A stretch of 64,000 nucleotides of DNA from Sialis fuliginosa. Taxonomy: Eukaryota > Arthropoda > Insecta > Megaloptera > Sialidae. Under the pieces are notes generated by a model. That model saw only the letters and a program-made list of their open reading frames with translations. It was not told the DNA's origin and did no database searches. Below, piece by piece: positions 45,686 to 57,298 of the stretch; the stretch's first letter is position 1, and every line of letters starts with the position of its first letter. The DNA lies in assembly GCA_961205875.1 (NCBI GenBank), contig OY540813.1:1831001-1895000 (forward strand), read 5' to 3'. Position numbers and translations under genes: made by a program.

Positions 45686-45880
45686 AAAAAATAAAACTTA
45701 AGGCCATATCTCAAGAACGGTTCGAGATACGGATCTCCGGTATCAAAATTAAAATTTATCACGTCATTTACTATATAATTAACCAAATTCCATGGTCCAA
45801 ATTAAAATTTTTCATAGAAATATCGATTAAAATACATTATCAATTAGTGTTTTATTTATTACTCTACAATGATTAGCTAT
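45686..45880 (-). mobile_element. Decayed half of the foldback hAT element
   Basis: The stretch resembles about 200 bp of one arm of 46,796-47,830: GGCCATATCTCAAGAACGGTTCGAGATAC, TTTATCACGTCATTTACTAT and ATATCGATTAAAATACA all match with many substitutions. It lacks termini. It lies directly against the inverted segment starting near 45,880. Confidence 0.65.
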
Positions 45881-46015
45881 TATAGCGTACTTCAAATCGG
45901 AATTATAATTCCAGCTGACGTTATTCTCGTATGTGTAAACAGCACCACTTGAAATGGTTGAACTACATCGGTTATAGTAAAACTGGAACAACAGTGTTAT
46001 GTAAACGTACTCACA
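45880..46015 (-). repeat. Inverted copy of part of the element at 48,461
   Basis: TCGGAATTATAATTCCAGCT and CGTATGTGTAAACAGCACCA here are the complement of 48,625-48,700. Further on, TACATCGGTTATAG and GTGTTATGTAAACGTACT match 49,075-49,110 in direct orientation, so it pairs with both ends of that element. It is an older, partial relative. Confidence 0.6.
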
Positions 46016-46402
46016 ATCAGTTACCTACTTTTTATGATAATTTCTTCACGTACGCAATAAACGCTTGTTTGACAACCACTGGTGTTAATCTACCCCCTAT
46101 CTAAATAGTGGCTTTGTGTGTGCATTGGATGATAGAAACAGGCAATTGTTTATATAAGAGTGAAATCTAAACACACTAGGATCAAAGGTGTGTCGAATGT
46201 CCATGCTGTTGTCAATGAATACAATTAACATTATTGATTTCTAGAATAGGGATAGTATAGCTATAATAGGTGTTCCAAACTGTTTATATTCAAAGAATAT
46301 TTTTATGTAAAAATATTTTTTTTTTTTTAAATTAAAATTAAACTTATGTAAGTTTATATGAGTTCATAAAAAATTGATTATTTACATACCTTTGTGCAGC
46401 TG
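46016..46402. other. Non-coding stretch
   Basis: No gene or element is recognised. T-rich tracts lie near 46,315-46,330. Confidence 0.4.
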
Positions 46403-46525
46403 CAGGGCTTTTTTTTGTAACGCGGTGGAACGGCGTTCCGGCACCTTTTCTTCATGGCATAGGAAAAGTTTTCTTTAATAAAAAGCTTAGAGTTTCGGTA
46501 CCTCTGTTCTATGAAAAAAGCCCTG
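46403..46525. mobile_element. Small hAT-like MITE (123 bp)
   Basis: The left end CAGGGCTTTTTTTTG and the right end, reverse complemented, CAGGGCTTTTTTCATAG have good inverted matching. The interior begins with GGTGGAACGGCGTTCCGGC. CAGNG suggests hAT. No exact 8-bp duplication was found, so the boundaries are approximate. Confidence 0.6.
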
Positions 46526-46795
46526 GCTTTATGCAACTAAATAATTAAATTAAAATATAGATTTATAAATGTATTAATTAAATTAGATAATAATAAAATG
46601 TATATACATATGTATAATGGATTTCGATTAATTATTTGGATTGTAAAATTTTATATGAGAACGGGAGAAGGGGGGGGGGGGCGGGGCTATGAATAATAAA
46701 TGTATATATAATATACTATACACTATATAAAAATCTATAAATATATATAACATAATGACCAATTTCATAAAATAGTCAAGAATATTAATCTAAGG
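46526..46795. other. AT-rich stretch with G run at 46,671-46,681
   Basis: TA-rich DNA with a poly-G tract. Its last eight bases (ATCTAAGG, 46,788-46,795) are the target duplication of the next element. Confidence 0.5.
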
Positions 46796-47830
46796 TAGTG
46801 GTGAAGCGTCCATGGAAGCAGGGGAAGCAGTGCTTCCCTTTCTTTATGAGTAAATTAATACAAATCTGTGTTTTCAGTTAACCAAAAGTCAAAAATAGCA
46901 TTTAATATTAATTTACACGCTCAGTTATAAAACTATAATACCTCTACGTCTTATTTTCTTGTATTTTAGTCGATATTTGTATGACGAGTTGAAGTTCATT
47001 GCAGGAAATTTCACTAAAAAATTTAGAATTTTTGATTTCGTTAAAAGTATGTTTATTGTATAGAAAATGACGTGAAAAGTTGTTTGTTTCAAACCGCAGG
47101 TCTGTATCTCAAACCGTTCTCGAGATATAGCCTCTCAAAGTTTTAGTTTTTTCAAATTTTTGGAGAAAAATGGCCCTAACTTTTGAACACGTGGTCGGAA
47201 TTGATTTTAGTTGACGGATTTGGAATCAGCGTGTCAAAATCTATATAATGACATGTATAATACCTTAAAACCCGAAAAAAAAAATTTCGCGAAAAATCGA
47301 AAAAATTCAAAGGGGTATACCTTAAAAAAATGTCGATTTTTGACCAAAATTTTTTTGTTGGATTTTAAAGTATTATACATGTCATTATATAGATTTTGAC
47401 ATGCTGATTTCAAATCCGTCAACTAAAATCAATTCCGACTACACGTTCAAAAGTTATGGCCTTTTTTCTCCAAAAATTTGAAAAAACTAAAACTTTGAGA
47501 GGCTATATCTCGAGAACGGTTTGAGATACAGACCTGCGGTTTGAAACAAACAACTTTTCACGTCATTTTCTATACAATAAACATACTTTTAACGAAATCA
47601 AAAATTCAAAATTTTTTAGTGAAATTTCCTGCAGTGAACTTCAACTCGTCATACAAATATCGACTAAAATACAAGAAAATAAGACGTAGAATCATTTAGT
47701 TACTATATAAATATATAAGAATTTATTTTAAAAAGTAAAAGCTTGAACTAAAGCTGTTTTTTTTTGTTAATAGGAGGAGGAGGATTGACAAAATATGCTT
47801 CCCTTTTAAAAATTTCACGCCTCGCCACTT
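46796..47830. mobile_element. Foldback hAT element, copy 2 (1,035 bp)
   Basis: The termini TAGTGGTGAAGCGTCC and, reverse complemented, AAGTGGCGAGGCGTGA lie between perfect 8-bp repeats ATCTAAGG (46,788-46,795 and 47,831-47,838). The body folds back on itself: both strands carry the same short frame, MTDLESACQNLYNDMYNTLK against MTDLKSACQNLYNDMYNTLK, centred near 47,315. It matches copy 1 closely, including the central loop, which is inverted relative to copy 1. No transposase is encoded. Confidence 0.92.
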
Positions 47831-47838
47831 ATCTAAGG

Positions 47839-48452
47839 ATATTAAAAAAATAAAATATATTTTAGTCGTTTTGGCTCTTGAACAGCTACACAGAAGCAAA
47901 ATTACTTAATTTGAATTTTATTTTAATTTATAAAATTATTTTTGAATTTTGATTTAAATAAATATTTATATAAATTAACATTCATTTAAAAAAAATAATT
48001 TGGATTTTTATACAATCCTGTAATGTACCCCTCTCCCTTTGAAAATAAGAACGCCGATTAATTTTACCACACAACGTCTCCCCTAAACCAGACAAAACAA
48101 CTGAAAAATCTCCCCCTTTTTAATTCGATAAATATTCAAATTAAATACATTTGCATTGGCATAAAATAACATTTCCCCTTTTTTTGTATATCACATTTTC
48201 TGCCTCAACGAATTTTATTTAATTTTTATATTTAATTTAACATCGTTTTTTTAAATTAAAACAAAACAAACGTACCTTCCTACCCCCACGGCAATTTTAC
48301 GAGTTTTTTCAACTTGTATATACATTTTACAGTTTTAATAATAAATTTAAGACTTCGACATCACGTACTGTATTTTACTTCTTATTCTTTTTGTCCCTTC
48401 TTTGTTACAACTCGACAGGGACACTCATTATTCTCCACCTTACCCTATATGC
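47839..48452. other. AT-rich non-coding stretch
   Basis: No gene is visible; short C- and T-rich patches occur between 48,020 and 48,200. Confidence 0.4.
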
Positions 48453-48460
48453 ATTCATAC

Positions 48461-49198
48461 CATAGAGATAATATAACATAGAGAAAGTGAGGTTACTGAA
48501 AACGGTAACTGTCGGTAGAAAGAGAAAGAAGAAATTGTGGACCTCTATCTATCTTTGTCAAACGTCAGTATTTACAATTTTAATTAACTATGTCCTATTA
48601 TAAATTTATTTTAACCGATGTAGTTAAACCGTTTCAAGTGGTGCTGTTTACACATACGAGAATAAGTGACGTCAGCTGGAATTATAATTCCGATTTGAAA
48701 TACGCTATAAGTTCGATGGTGTACCAACAAGAAATCTCAAAAATATTTCGTCTCTTTTACGTCCCACGAATCACGTTTCTTTTGTTTTCCATCTCTTCGT
48801 CTCAGATATTTTAACCATATTTTAACTGACGACGCTTTTTCAAATGTTAATGCGAAGTGCATTACGATGAAATCCCTATACTCCGTAGATACTTATATTT
48901 TTTGAGGTTGACTAAATAGGTATAACTATGTCCATTCAGTTTACACACATTTTTATTCCTGATCTATTCCGGTTTACTTATGCTATCCCTGTAGAGCAAG
49001 ATGAATAGCATAACTAAACCCGATTAGTTATGTCGGTTATAAAGCGCCATCTACACGGACTTTTACACCCGGTTTTATTACATCGGTTATAGTTAAACCG
49101 AAATAAAAGCGCTGTGTAAACGTACTTATTATTCTGCACCTCCACCATCTTACATAAAATGTCATCCCTCACTTTCTCTATGATATATTATCTCTATG
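48461..49198. mobile_element. 738-bp non-autonomous element with 8-bp duplication
   Basis: The ends are CATAGAGATAATATAACATA and, reverse complemented, CATAGAGATAATATATCATA, continuing to GAGAAAGTGAGG, a 32-bp inverted repeat with one mismatch. The direct flanks are ATTCATAC (48,453-48,460 and 49,199-49,206), identical. The terminal repeat itself contains CATAGAGA twice. The 8-bp duplication allows hAT or P; the ends do not start with CAGNG. The interior has inverted TACATCGGTTATAG-type segments. The 74-codon frame at 48,590 lies inside and is not a gene. Confidence 0.85.
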
Positions 49199-49206
49199 AT
49201 TCATAC

Positions 49207-50660
49207 AAATATACCACTCACCAGTGGTCCAGCAACAGTGGTTTGTAGACTCCTTCTCTTTAAAAAAATCTGTCTAATTTTTATATTACAGATGAATTAA
49301 TAAAAGTTCCTTTTGTTCGGTGACATACAACTCTGGAACTATAAATCGTAGAAACTTCAGTATGGTGTTAAAATGTTCCTTATATAATCTAGTTTTACGT
49401 ATTAAAATTTCAAATTAATCCGATTATTACTTTATTAATTATAACCTTTTAAGTATTAAGTGTATAAAAAGTGGGTTAATTATATTTTTTTAATTAAAAA
49501 GCTGTAACTATTAAACGATTAATGAAAATGATTTCAAAATTTAAAACGTAAACATGGATTATATAACGAACATTTTAAGACTAATTTGAAGCTTGTGTGA
49601 TTTGTAATTCCAAAGTTGTATACCTTCAAACAGAATCAATAAATTATTTCAATAGGGAATGATTTGACTCTCTAAAAAAACTTTTAACATTAAGGATGTA
49701 CTTTGTTTTACCCACAAAGGCAAATTTATAAAATAAAGTGACATTTTTACATCATTCCCCATTCTACCCCTGAGTATATTGTAAAGTGTTTGCTAGAAGA
49801 GAAAGGTTAAAAGACAACAAAATAAAAAATAATAAAACAAGGGTGAAAATACTTCATACACTTCAAGAGTTCTTGTTAAAATAAAAAATAGAAGAACACT
49901 TCCCCACTTCTTTTAAAAACAAATAAAAACAACTCATACCAACCTCATAAAAATATGTTTGAAGACAAAAAAAAAAAAACTGTTTTCTTTTATTTTCATT
50001 TTTATTTTTTGTTTTTTTGACACATTACACTTTTCCAATACAAGATGAATTGTATTTAATCTATTTGACAATAATAATTATTACAAATGCAAAAACACGT
50101 CAATTATATTATCAGCAGCGACCATTTTATCAATAATAGACATAGTATTCATTCAGTATTCGTAATATTCGGATTTCTGGTGTTTAATAATAATATATGT
50201 TAAGACCTTATAACTTATTTAGTACATATATAAATAGAAATACGATGTTATACAATATATAATAATAATAATAGGTAATAATAATAACTATAGCTACTTA
50301 ACAATCTACCATTTCACTTCAAAAAGTTTTAGTTGAGTGACACTTCACACAACTGCCACCTTAAGAAAGTTAAAAATGTGTTATAGCTAAAGCTAGTTAT
50401 ATTTTTGGTATTTTTTTCATTGAGATTTTTGGTTTAACTTGATTGCATAGAGAACAACTATACGTGAAATTGCAATATTTAGTATACTGATTATACATTT
50501 TCGATGTATCGCAATTTCAACGTAATAATTATATATTCAAATTGCTAGAAACTATGCTAAAAGCGCGTTTTTTCATATCCATAGATAAAGAAATAACAGT
50601 AGATTGTGATAAGATACTTGTTGAGTTACGATTTTTCTTTTCATTTATTTATAACTTCAC
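49207..50660. other. AT-rich non-coding stretch
   Basis: Segments near 49,310-49,620 repeat phrases seen in SDR intron 3 (34,600-34,930), such as AAAAAGCTGTAACTATTAAA, so this is a diverged dispersed repeat. No gene is visible. A TAATAA run lies near 50,258-50,286. Confidence 0.45.
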
Positions 50661-50670
50661 AGCGGTGTAA

Positions 50671-50850
50671 CCGCCGTTTTTGATGTTTATTTGTTTTTTT
50701 TTAGTATATTTTGTTTATAACTCGATAAATTCATGTAAGAACATGTACCTATCGAGTTTAGCGCGGATTCAAACCAATCTGAGAACGGTTTGAAACCGCG
50801 ATTGTCATAGTTTGGTTTAATTGACACCTTCAGGTGTCATTTTTTTTAAA
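50671..50850 (+). ncRNA. Cluster of hairpins ending in a T run, possible non-coding RNA
   Basis: Three strong hairpins follow each other: 50,719-50,758 (AACTCGATA pairs with TATCGAGTT, with an inner CATGT/ACATG), 50,762-50,800 (CGCGG and TTCAAACC pair with GGTTTGAA and CCGCG, one A-A mismatch) and 50,822-50,839 (TGACACCT-TC-AGGTGTCA) followed by eight T. A weaker GCGG/CCGC stem lies at 50,673-50,685. Such a compact layout in AT-rich DNA could be an RNA gene with a Pol III-like stop, or part of a promoter region. I know of no matching family. Confidence 0.3.
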
Positions 50851-50905
50851 TTTTCATTCGTTTAATCTGCTCTTCAGCATTCGATTAACCGTTAAGGCAG
50901 GCGCG

Positions 50906-50915
50906 TATAAAAAGG
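50906..50915 (+). promoter_or_regulatory. TATA box, plus strand
   Basis: GCGCGTATAAAAAGGAATG is a strong TATA element. A start about 30 bp downstream would lie near 50,937-50,945, and a donor-like CCCGTAG|GTAAAC follows at 50,961. It could start a plus-strand gene. No coding exon is recognised further on. Confidence 0.4.
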
Positions 50916-50960
50916 AATGAAGCGGAAAGAAACACCGTCTCTATCTGCGCAGGCCCGTAG

Positions 50961-51778
50961 GTAAACTTTTTTAAGTAACATCCGAATTACACAAATCGAA
51001 AAAAAAAATTGTTTTTTTTTGATTCATGCACTCGATCATTAAGGTCATTACCAGGGTTGTTCTGAATTTAATAGTAATATCTGTTTGTGATAAAATGGCG
51101 CAACTGTCTTATTTTTAAAAATACATACATTTTTATTTATTTATATAATAATTAATTAAGTGTAATAACATTTTAAATGTGTGAGAAGTGATTTTTTTTT
51201 CAGCATGGAAAAGTTTAAAATATAGCCCTGTTATTTTGGGCCCAGTAACACATTTATCCTGATTTTTACGGTTAAATTAATATTAAAAAAAAAATCCAAA
51301 TAAAAAACGATTCGAGTTATATTTTTTTTTGTTTAATGTCTTTGGTATTCGTTGAAACTAAGAATCGTTTTCGATTTGGATGCTTTTTTTAAACTTGTTT
51401 TTTTTTTTTAAGTAAGTAACTTATTTATTAGCAAATTTAAGCGAGAACTTATAAATTATATAAACATAAATAATAAATTAATAACATTTGATAGTAAGTG
51501 ATATTTACAAATATATTAAAAGCAGATAGACGATTAAAATGAATATAATATAGTTTATAAAAATTTGTGAATCAATGTACCTATGTTTGAGTGTCATATG
51601 ATTAAATATAAAATGCATGTAATATTATACTTTAATTTCTTATAAATTTCAACAATATTAACAAGGAGCTTCATCGTTGCTAGATATTGTCCATCTTCTT
51701 TCTCTCTGATGTATATGGGTTTTCTTGATAATTCTGCAAGAAATTATTTCGTATTGAGAACAAAAATTTTCGCCGACT
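50961..51778. other. AT-rich non-coding stretch
   Basis: Numerous A and T homopolymers are present, and no gene. The region would be intron sequence if the promoter at 50,906 is real. Confidence 0.35.
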
Positions 51779-52022
51779 TTTCTTCAAATTTTCGTTTTTT
51801 TCAGAATAACTTTGAACTAAATACTAAAATTCGCGTTTAAAGGTAAATACTGCCCCTGAATATATTTCAAACAAAATTATGGAGCGGGGGGGAAGTGTAC
51901 GATAATTTTTTTCTTCAAATTTTCGTATTTTCAGAATAACTTTGAACTAACTACTAAAATTCGCGTTTAAGGGTAAATACTGCTCCTGAATATATAAATT
52001 ATGGAGCGAGGGGGGGGGGAGG
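51779..52022 (+). repeat. Two-copy tandem duplication, about 125 bp
   Basis: CAGAATAACTTTGAACTAA, AAAATTCGCGTTTAA and AATTATGGAGCG are each present twice at the same spacing. Both copies end in a G run. Confidence 0.8.
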
Positions 52023-52822
52023 TGTAACTATTATATGTTTATAACATATGTAAAATATACGTGGTATGTCACAACACATGGTTCACCGCGAATTGTTTTT
52101 TCTAGCTTCATAAAATTTACACAAATTATACACCTAAACTTAACCTATCCATTAGTGAAAACCGGAATAAAATCCGTTTAGTAGTATTGAAAAAATCGCG
52201 TAAAATTATATTTTCAAACTCCCAGGAAATACCAGGTCTTGTCTTAGAATTTGTATGAAAATCAAAAATAAATAAATAAGTAGGTTAGCAATAATCATAA
52301 TAACTAATTTTTATATTTTACCTTTCTTGGAAAATTTCTTTATATTTTAACTAGTTGATATTTTTAACCCCCAAGGAATATATATACCAAATTTCAAGGT
52401 TCTCCAATGAGTGGAAATGGTCAAAAAAATGATTATCAGTCAGTGAGTGAGGACACTTCGTTATATATAGTAGATTTTCAATTAAAATATTTAATTATTA
52501 GCATGTGTCAAAAAGCATCTAATTATTCGACAAAATATTTGAAAGAGACCTAAATTAATAAAATACTGAAACCGTAAATTATAGAATTCTTTATTCCATG
52601 GCTACTGTGTTTTTATATAAATTACAGTTGTATGCTCTGACATCATGGAAACAAAAGACGTTGTGCAAAAGATTCTTTTTAATCTTTTGATGTTAAATTT
52701 TAGATTTTCATAAAATATTATTAGCCACGATACTGCTCAGAAAAATTATCTAACTATTGGTGAAAACCGCATTGAAATCGGTTCAGTAATTCCAGAGTCT
52801 ATAAGTCACATATTTTTATATA
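52023..52822. other. Non-coding stretch with decayed retroelement phrases
   Basis: Phrases such as GTGAAAACCGGAATAAAATC (52,157) and GTGAAAACCGCATTGAAATC (52,761) are typical of old retrotransposon 3' regions. No gene is supported. Confidence 0.4.
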
Positions 52823-53197
52823 CAGTGTATTCCAAGTTGATAAGACTTAGGAAATTTAACATGGGGGCAATTAGAAATGTTGTAGTAGCCTTTGGTCAAA
52901 TTTAACGATAATTTGAAATGCCGCCTCGAAACTAACTGATAAATTTTAAATGAATCAACAGTAATTTGTTTTCAATTTTAATTTCATTAATTTAAGCATC
53001 CTAGATAAAATTATAATAATATTTTTTGACAGATAAAAATTTGAAAACAAAATACTAACTACTTTTTTATTAAATTTTGTGGCGGCATTTCAAAATGCAC
53101 CAATCACACATGGTTAAATTTGACCAAAGGTTACTACAACATTTCTAATTGCCCCCATGTTAAATTTCCTATGTCTTATTCAACTTGGAATACACTG
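52823..53197 (+). mobile_element. MITE family B, copy 4
   Basis: A 375-bp copy bounded by TA (52,821-52,822 and 53,198-53,199), with CAGTGTATTCCAAGTTGATA on the left and its near complement on the right. It lacks about a dozen bases in the left arm, where GTGTGATTGGTGCATT is shortened. Confidence 0.85.
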
Positions 53198-53605
53198 TAT
53201 ATATATAGATAATATACTATGTGACAGGTGGCTTGCTATGTATTCATTAACTTCCATTATTAAGCATATTTTATGCATAAAAAAGAATTATGAATAATTC
53301 CGTTTTTGGAAAATAAAACCATAAAATAATTCTGCGAATGACAGATATACATAAAAGCTTTTTAAAACCGGACGACTTTGAGTTCATCAACAATTCAAAA
53401 CGTTTTAGTCAGCGAGTGCGTTGTTGACAGATAAATATTTAATAAACGCTGAAATCTCTACACTCAGGTGCGTGTGCCCCTATTTAATATGAATTATCTA
53501 GTTTTGACACATTTTACATTATAATTTATACAGATCGTACCTACAAGTGCTGGACCATATGTGTTTACTCTCTCGCAAAGAAATTTGAATATGTTTAAAA
53601 AATAT
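53198..53605. other. Non-coding stretch
   Basis: No gene or recognised element is visible. Confidence 0.4.
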
Positions 53606-54200
53606 TAAGTGCTGGTACCAGTCTTGGACAATACTCCAGTTTTGGACACTTGTTTAATTAAATGGGGAGGTTAGTTCCAAAACTCGTTCAAAAATTGATA
53701 TGTAGGTGGATTTTGAAAGAATTTTTGGCATTCTTTCATAGTGAAAATTCTTTCAACATCTCGATTTTTTTAAAATGGACGAAGAAGTTTTGGAACTCAC
53801 TTCCTTAAATGTACTAAATTAGAAATATTTGTTGATATTTGAATACAACCATTACTGAATCATAATCTATAGACACTTAACTGTAAAGTATCTTAATTTC
53901 ATGACAATCGGCCAATAGGTGTCAAAATGGTGGACATTTAAACTAATTTAAACTATTTATTAATTATTATATTATCATAGCATCTATATTTTATATTTAT
54001 TTTTGTGTCGTATTTTGTAATCATTAGCAAGTGTCCATTATTGGTTTTACTTTGTCTATTACTGAAGAAAAAAAACATAAACAAAATAAGATACTTTAAT
54101 TAAAAAAAAAAACTATATTTGCGTACTTTGGTAATTAAATTGATTTAATAATGAGGTACTTGTTTTATTAGTTAAAGCGGCCAAGATTGGCGCCAGTACT
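53606..54200 (-). mobile_element. MITE family A, copy 5, with nested insertion
   Basis: A near-complete copy in inverse orientation to 1,587-2,137, from GTGCTGGTACCAGTC to CCAAGATTGGCGCCAGTACT. Both ends are mutated, so the TA flanks are no longer clear. A 140-bp element sits inside at 53,665-53,804. Confidence 0.8.
53665..53804. mobile_element. Small MITE nested in family A copy 5
   Basis: The left end GGGAGGTTAGTTCCAAAACT and the right end, reverse complemented, GGAAGTGAGTTCCAAAACTT are inverted repeats. The host sequence TTAAATG is present on both sides (53,658-53,664 and 53,805-53,811), once only in uninterrupted family A copies. That gives a 7-bp duplication. Confidence 0.8.
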
Positions 54201-55260
<1,060 letters not shown>

Positions 55261-55261
55261 C

Positions 55262-55480
55262 TTTTTACTCTTTAATATAGGCTACGATTTTTGTTGTTTT
55301 AAATATTTTCGTCAAAAAAATTAATGAGATTTTTTTACTTTTTAATATAAGCTATGATTTTTGTTGTTTTAAATACTTCCTTAAAAAAATTAATGGGATT
55401 TTTTTACTCTTTAATATAGGCTATGATTTTTGTTGTTATAAATATTTTCGGTCAAAAAAATTAATGGATTTTTTTTCTAT
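55262..55480 (+). repeat. Three-copy tandem repeat, about 70 bp
   Basis: CTTTTTACTCTTTAATATAG, GATTTTTGTTGTTTTAAATA and AAAAAAATTAATG recur at 55,262, 55,332 and 55,401. Confidence 0.8.
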
Positions 55481-56030
55481 GGAAGACATATTTTTGTTAA
55501 AAATTGTTGTAGAACGAACATTAAATAAAATAGGCACGCATATGATAGGGTTCCGTAGCCATTGTCTCTACGATTTATAAAAAAAGAGTTATTTCAAAAT
55601 TTTTTATAAACTATTTTTACTACAGTGTTTGTTATAATTTTTAGTGAAAATACTAATTAAAAGCAACATTCTGGATTTTTTTCAGATTTTTAAAATTGAT
55701 TGGTTAGAAAATAGAAAGGGGTGACGCTCTGATAACGACTTTGACCTATCTAAAGATACCCCACTCAATGAGATAAGTGAAAAAAATTTGAATTTACTTT
55801 TCAGTCTATGAAAAGTGGGTACAAATTTTTTTTTTATAAATGGTCATAAAATCATTCGATTCTTAATACCTCAAAAAGTTAATAGGGCGGGACTTTGTGG
55901 TCACCTGTATGCCTATAATATGTCTAAAAGTTATATATATATATTTTTTTAAAACATAACTGTTATAATCCCAAAATTAACAATGTTGTTAATACCGTCA
56001 AATTTTTTTTTTAAAACAAGATTATTATAA
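55481..56030. other. AT-rich non-coding stretch
   Basis: No gene is visible. ATACCCCACTCAATGAGAT near 55,756 is reminiscent of phrases around 14,440 but too short to call. Confidence 0.4.
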
Positions 56031-56034
56031 TAAT

Positions 56035-56350
56035 AACAAAACTAACAATTTTTCTTAACAATGTCGAATTAGCTCCACATTCCCCTACACAATTAAAAAC
56101 TTTAATAACGTTTAGACTAAAAAGTTTTTTTAAAAACAAAATTACTTTTAACGAAACTATTTCTTTAACAATGTCAGATTAGCTCCACATTCCCCTACAC
56201 AATTAAAAACTTTAATAACGTTTAGAGTAAAAAGTTTAAAAAAAAAACAAAATTACTATTAACAAAACTATTTCCTTAACAATAATGTCAAATTAGCTCC
56301 ACTTTCCCCTACACAATTAAAAACTTGAATAACGTTTAGAGTAAAATCAA
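56035..56350 (+). repeat. Three-copy tandem repeat, about 110 bp
   Basis: TTAGCTCCACATTCCCCTAC, ACAATTAAAAACTTTAATAA and CGTTTAGAGTAAAA recur three times from about 56,058, 56,165 and 56,277, with small indels in the A- and T-rich parts. Confidence 0.8.
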
Positions 56351-56682
56351 AACTACATACAAATGACAAAGTTTACGTCCCCGAGATGAAATCCCGCGGA
56401 AACCGGCGGTTACCAAACTCTACCATAATTAATCAAACTCCGGGTATGGGGCGGTAAATAAATTACGAATTAACCTCGCAGTAATTATAATTTATATTCA
56501 TTTGTTTATTATGCACAATTTATCTCTCTGTGTGTGTGTGTGTGTCTGTCTGTCTGCAGGGCCGGTCTGAATTATCATTTAAAGATGTTATAAATTTAAT
56601 ATTTTAGCGTTTTTATTTGTAGCAGAATATAATTGTTACGGTGTTTATCAGAATTTTTTTACCACTTAAACTTTTTATTTAA

Positions 56683-57294
56683 GGTAGTTCTCGTGCAAAC
56701 GTCATTTCGATAGAATTTAAAAAAAAAATCAGGGCATAAAAAGAATAATGATATCTATCCAAACGTGAATTTTTAAAAAGATCGACCGTTTTAAACTCGA
56801 GATAATTGTCATCAAAGTTGCCACTTTTGTACGTATCCACTATATCAAGTTCGTATTATGTCCATTCTCATGACTAAAAACTTCGACAGATTTTGATAAA
56901 AAACTATCAAATAGTAAAGGTTTATTATTCTGATATGTGATAAAAAATTCCAAATGATTGACCTTGTATTTCAAAAACAAAATGATTGACCGTATCGTAT
57001 TTGAAATTTAATTATATTTCAAAAACAAAACGGTCAAACATTTTTAATTTTTTATCACATATCAGAATAATAACCTTTTAATGTTTGGTAGTTTTTTATC
57101 AAAATCTGTCGAAGCGTTTAGTCATAAAATAAAGAAAATATATTCATAGTATGATTGTGTTTATAATAATCTGTATAGACGGCTTTGGGTATAGACTTGA
57201 TCAAAAATTCTCTGTAGCAACACAATTGTTTTCGATATTTTACTACGGTATTATGAGCGTAACTTTTTGATAGTACTGTAGCACGAGAACTACG
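56683..57294. mobile_element. TTAA-flanked element with internal palindrome (612 bp)
   Basis: TTAA flanks both ends (56,679-56,682 and 57,295-57,298). The ends GGTAGTTCTCGTGC and, reverse complemented, CGTAGTTCTCGTGC match except for the first base. Inside, 56,890-57,115 is a palindrome (GACAGATTTTGATAAAAAAC pairs with its complement near 57,110). A TTAA target suggests piggyBac, but the ends differ from the CCC-ended MITE at 3,301, so it is another family. It encodes nothing. Confidence 0.75.
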
Positions 57295-57298
57295 TTAA

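Noticed and set aside
47211-47422. Matching 62-codon frames on opposite strands
   Set aside because: They mirror each other because the foldback hAT element is palindromic. They are not genes.
48590-48814. 74-codon plus-strand frame
   Set aside because: It lies inside the 738-bp transposon with 8-bp duplications and part of it recurs inverted at 45,880.
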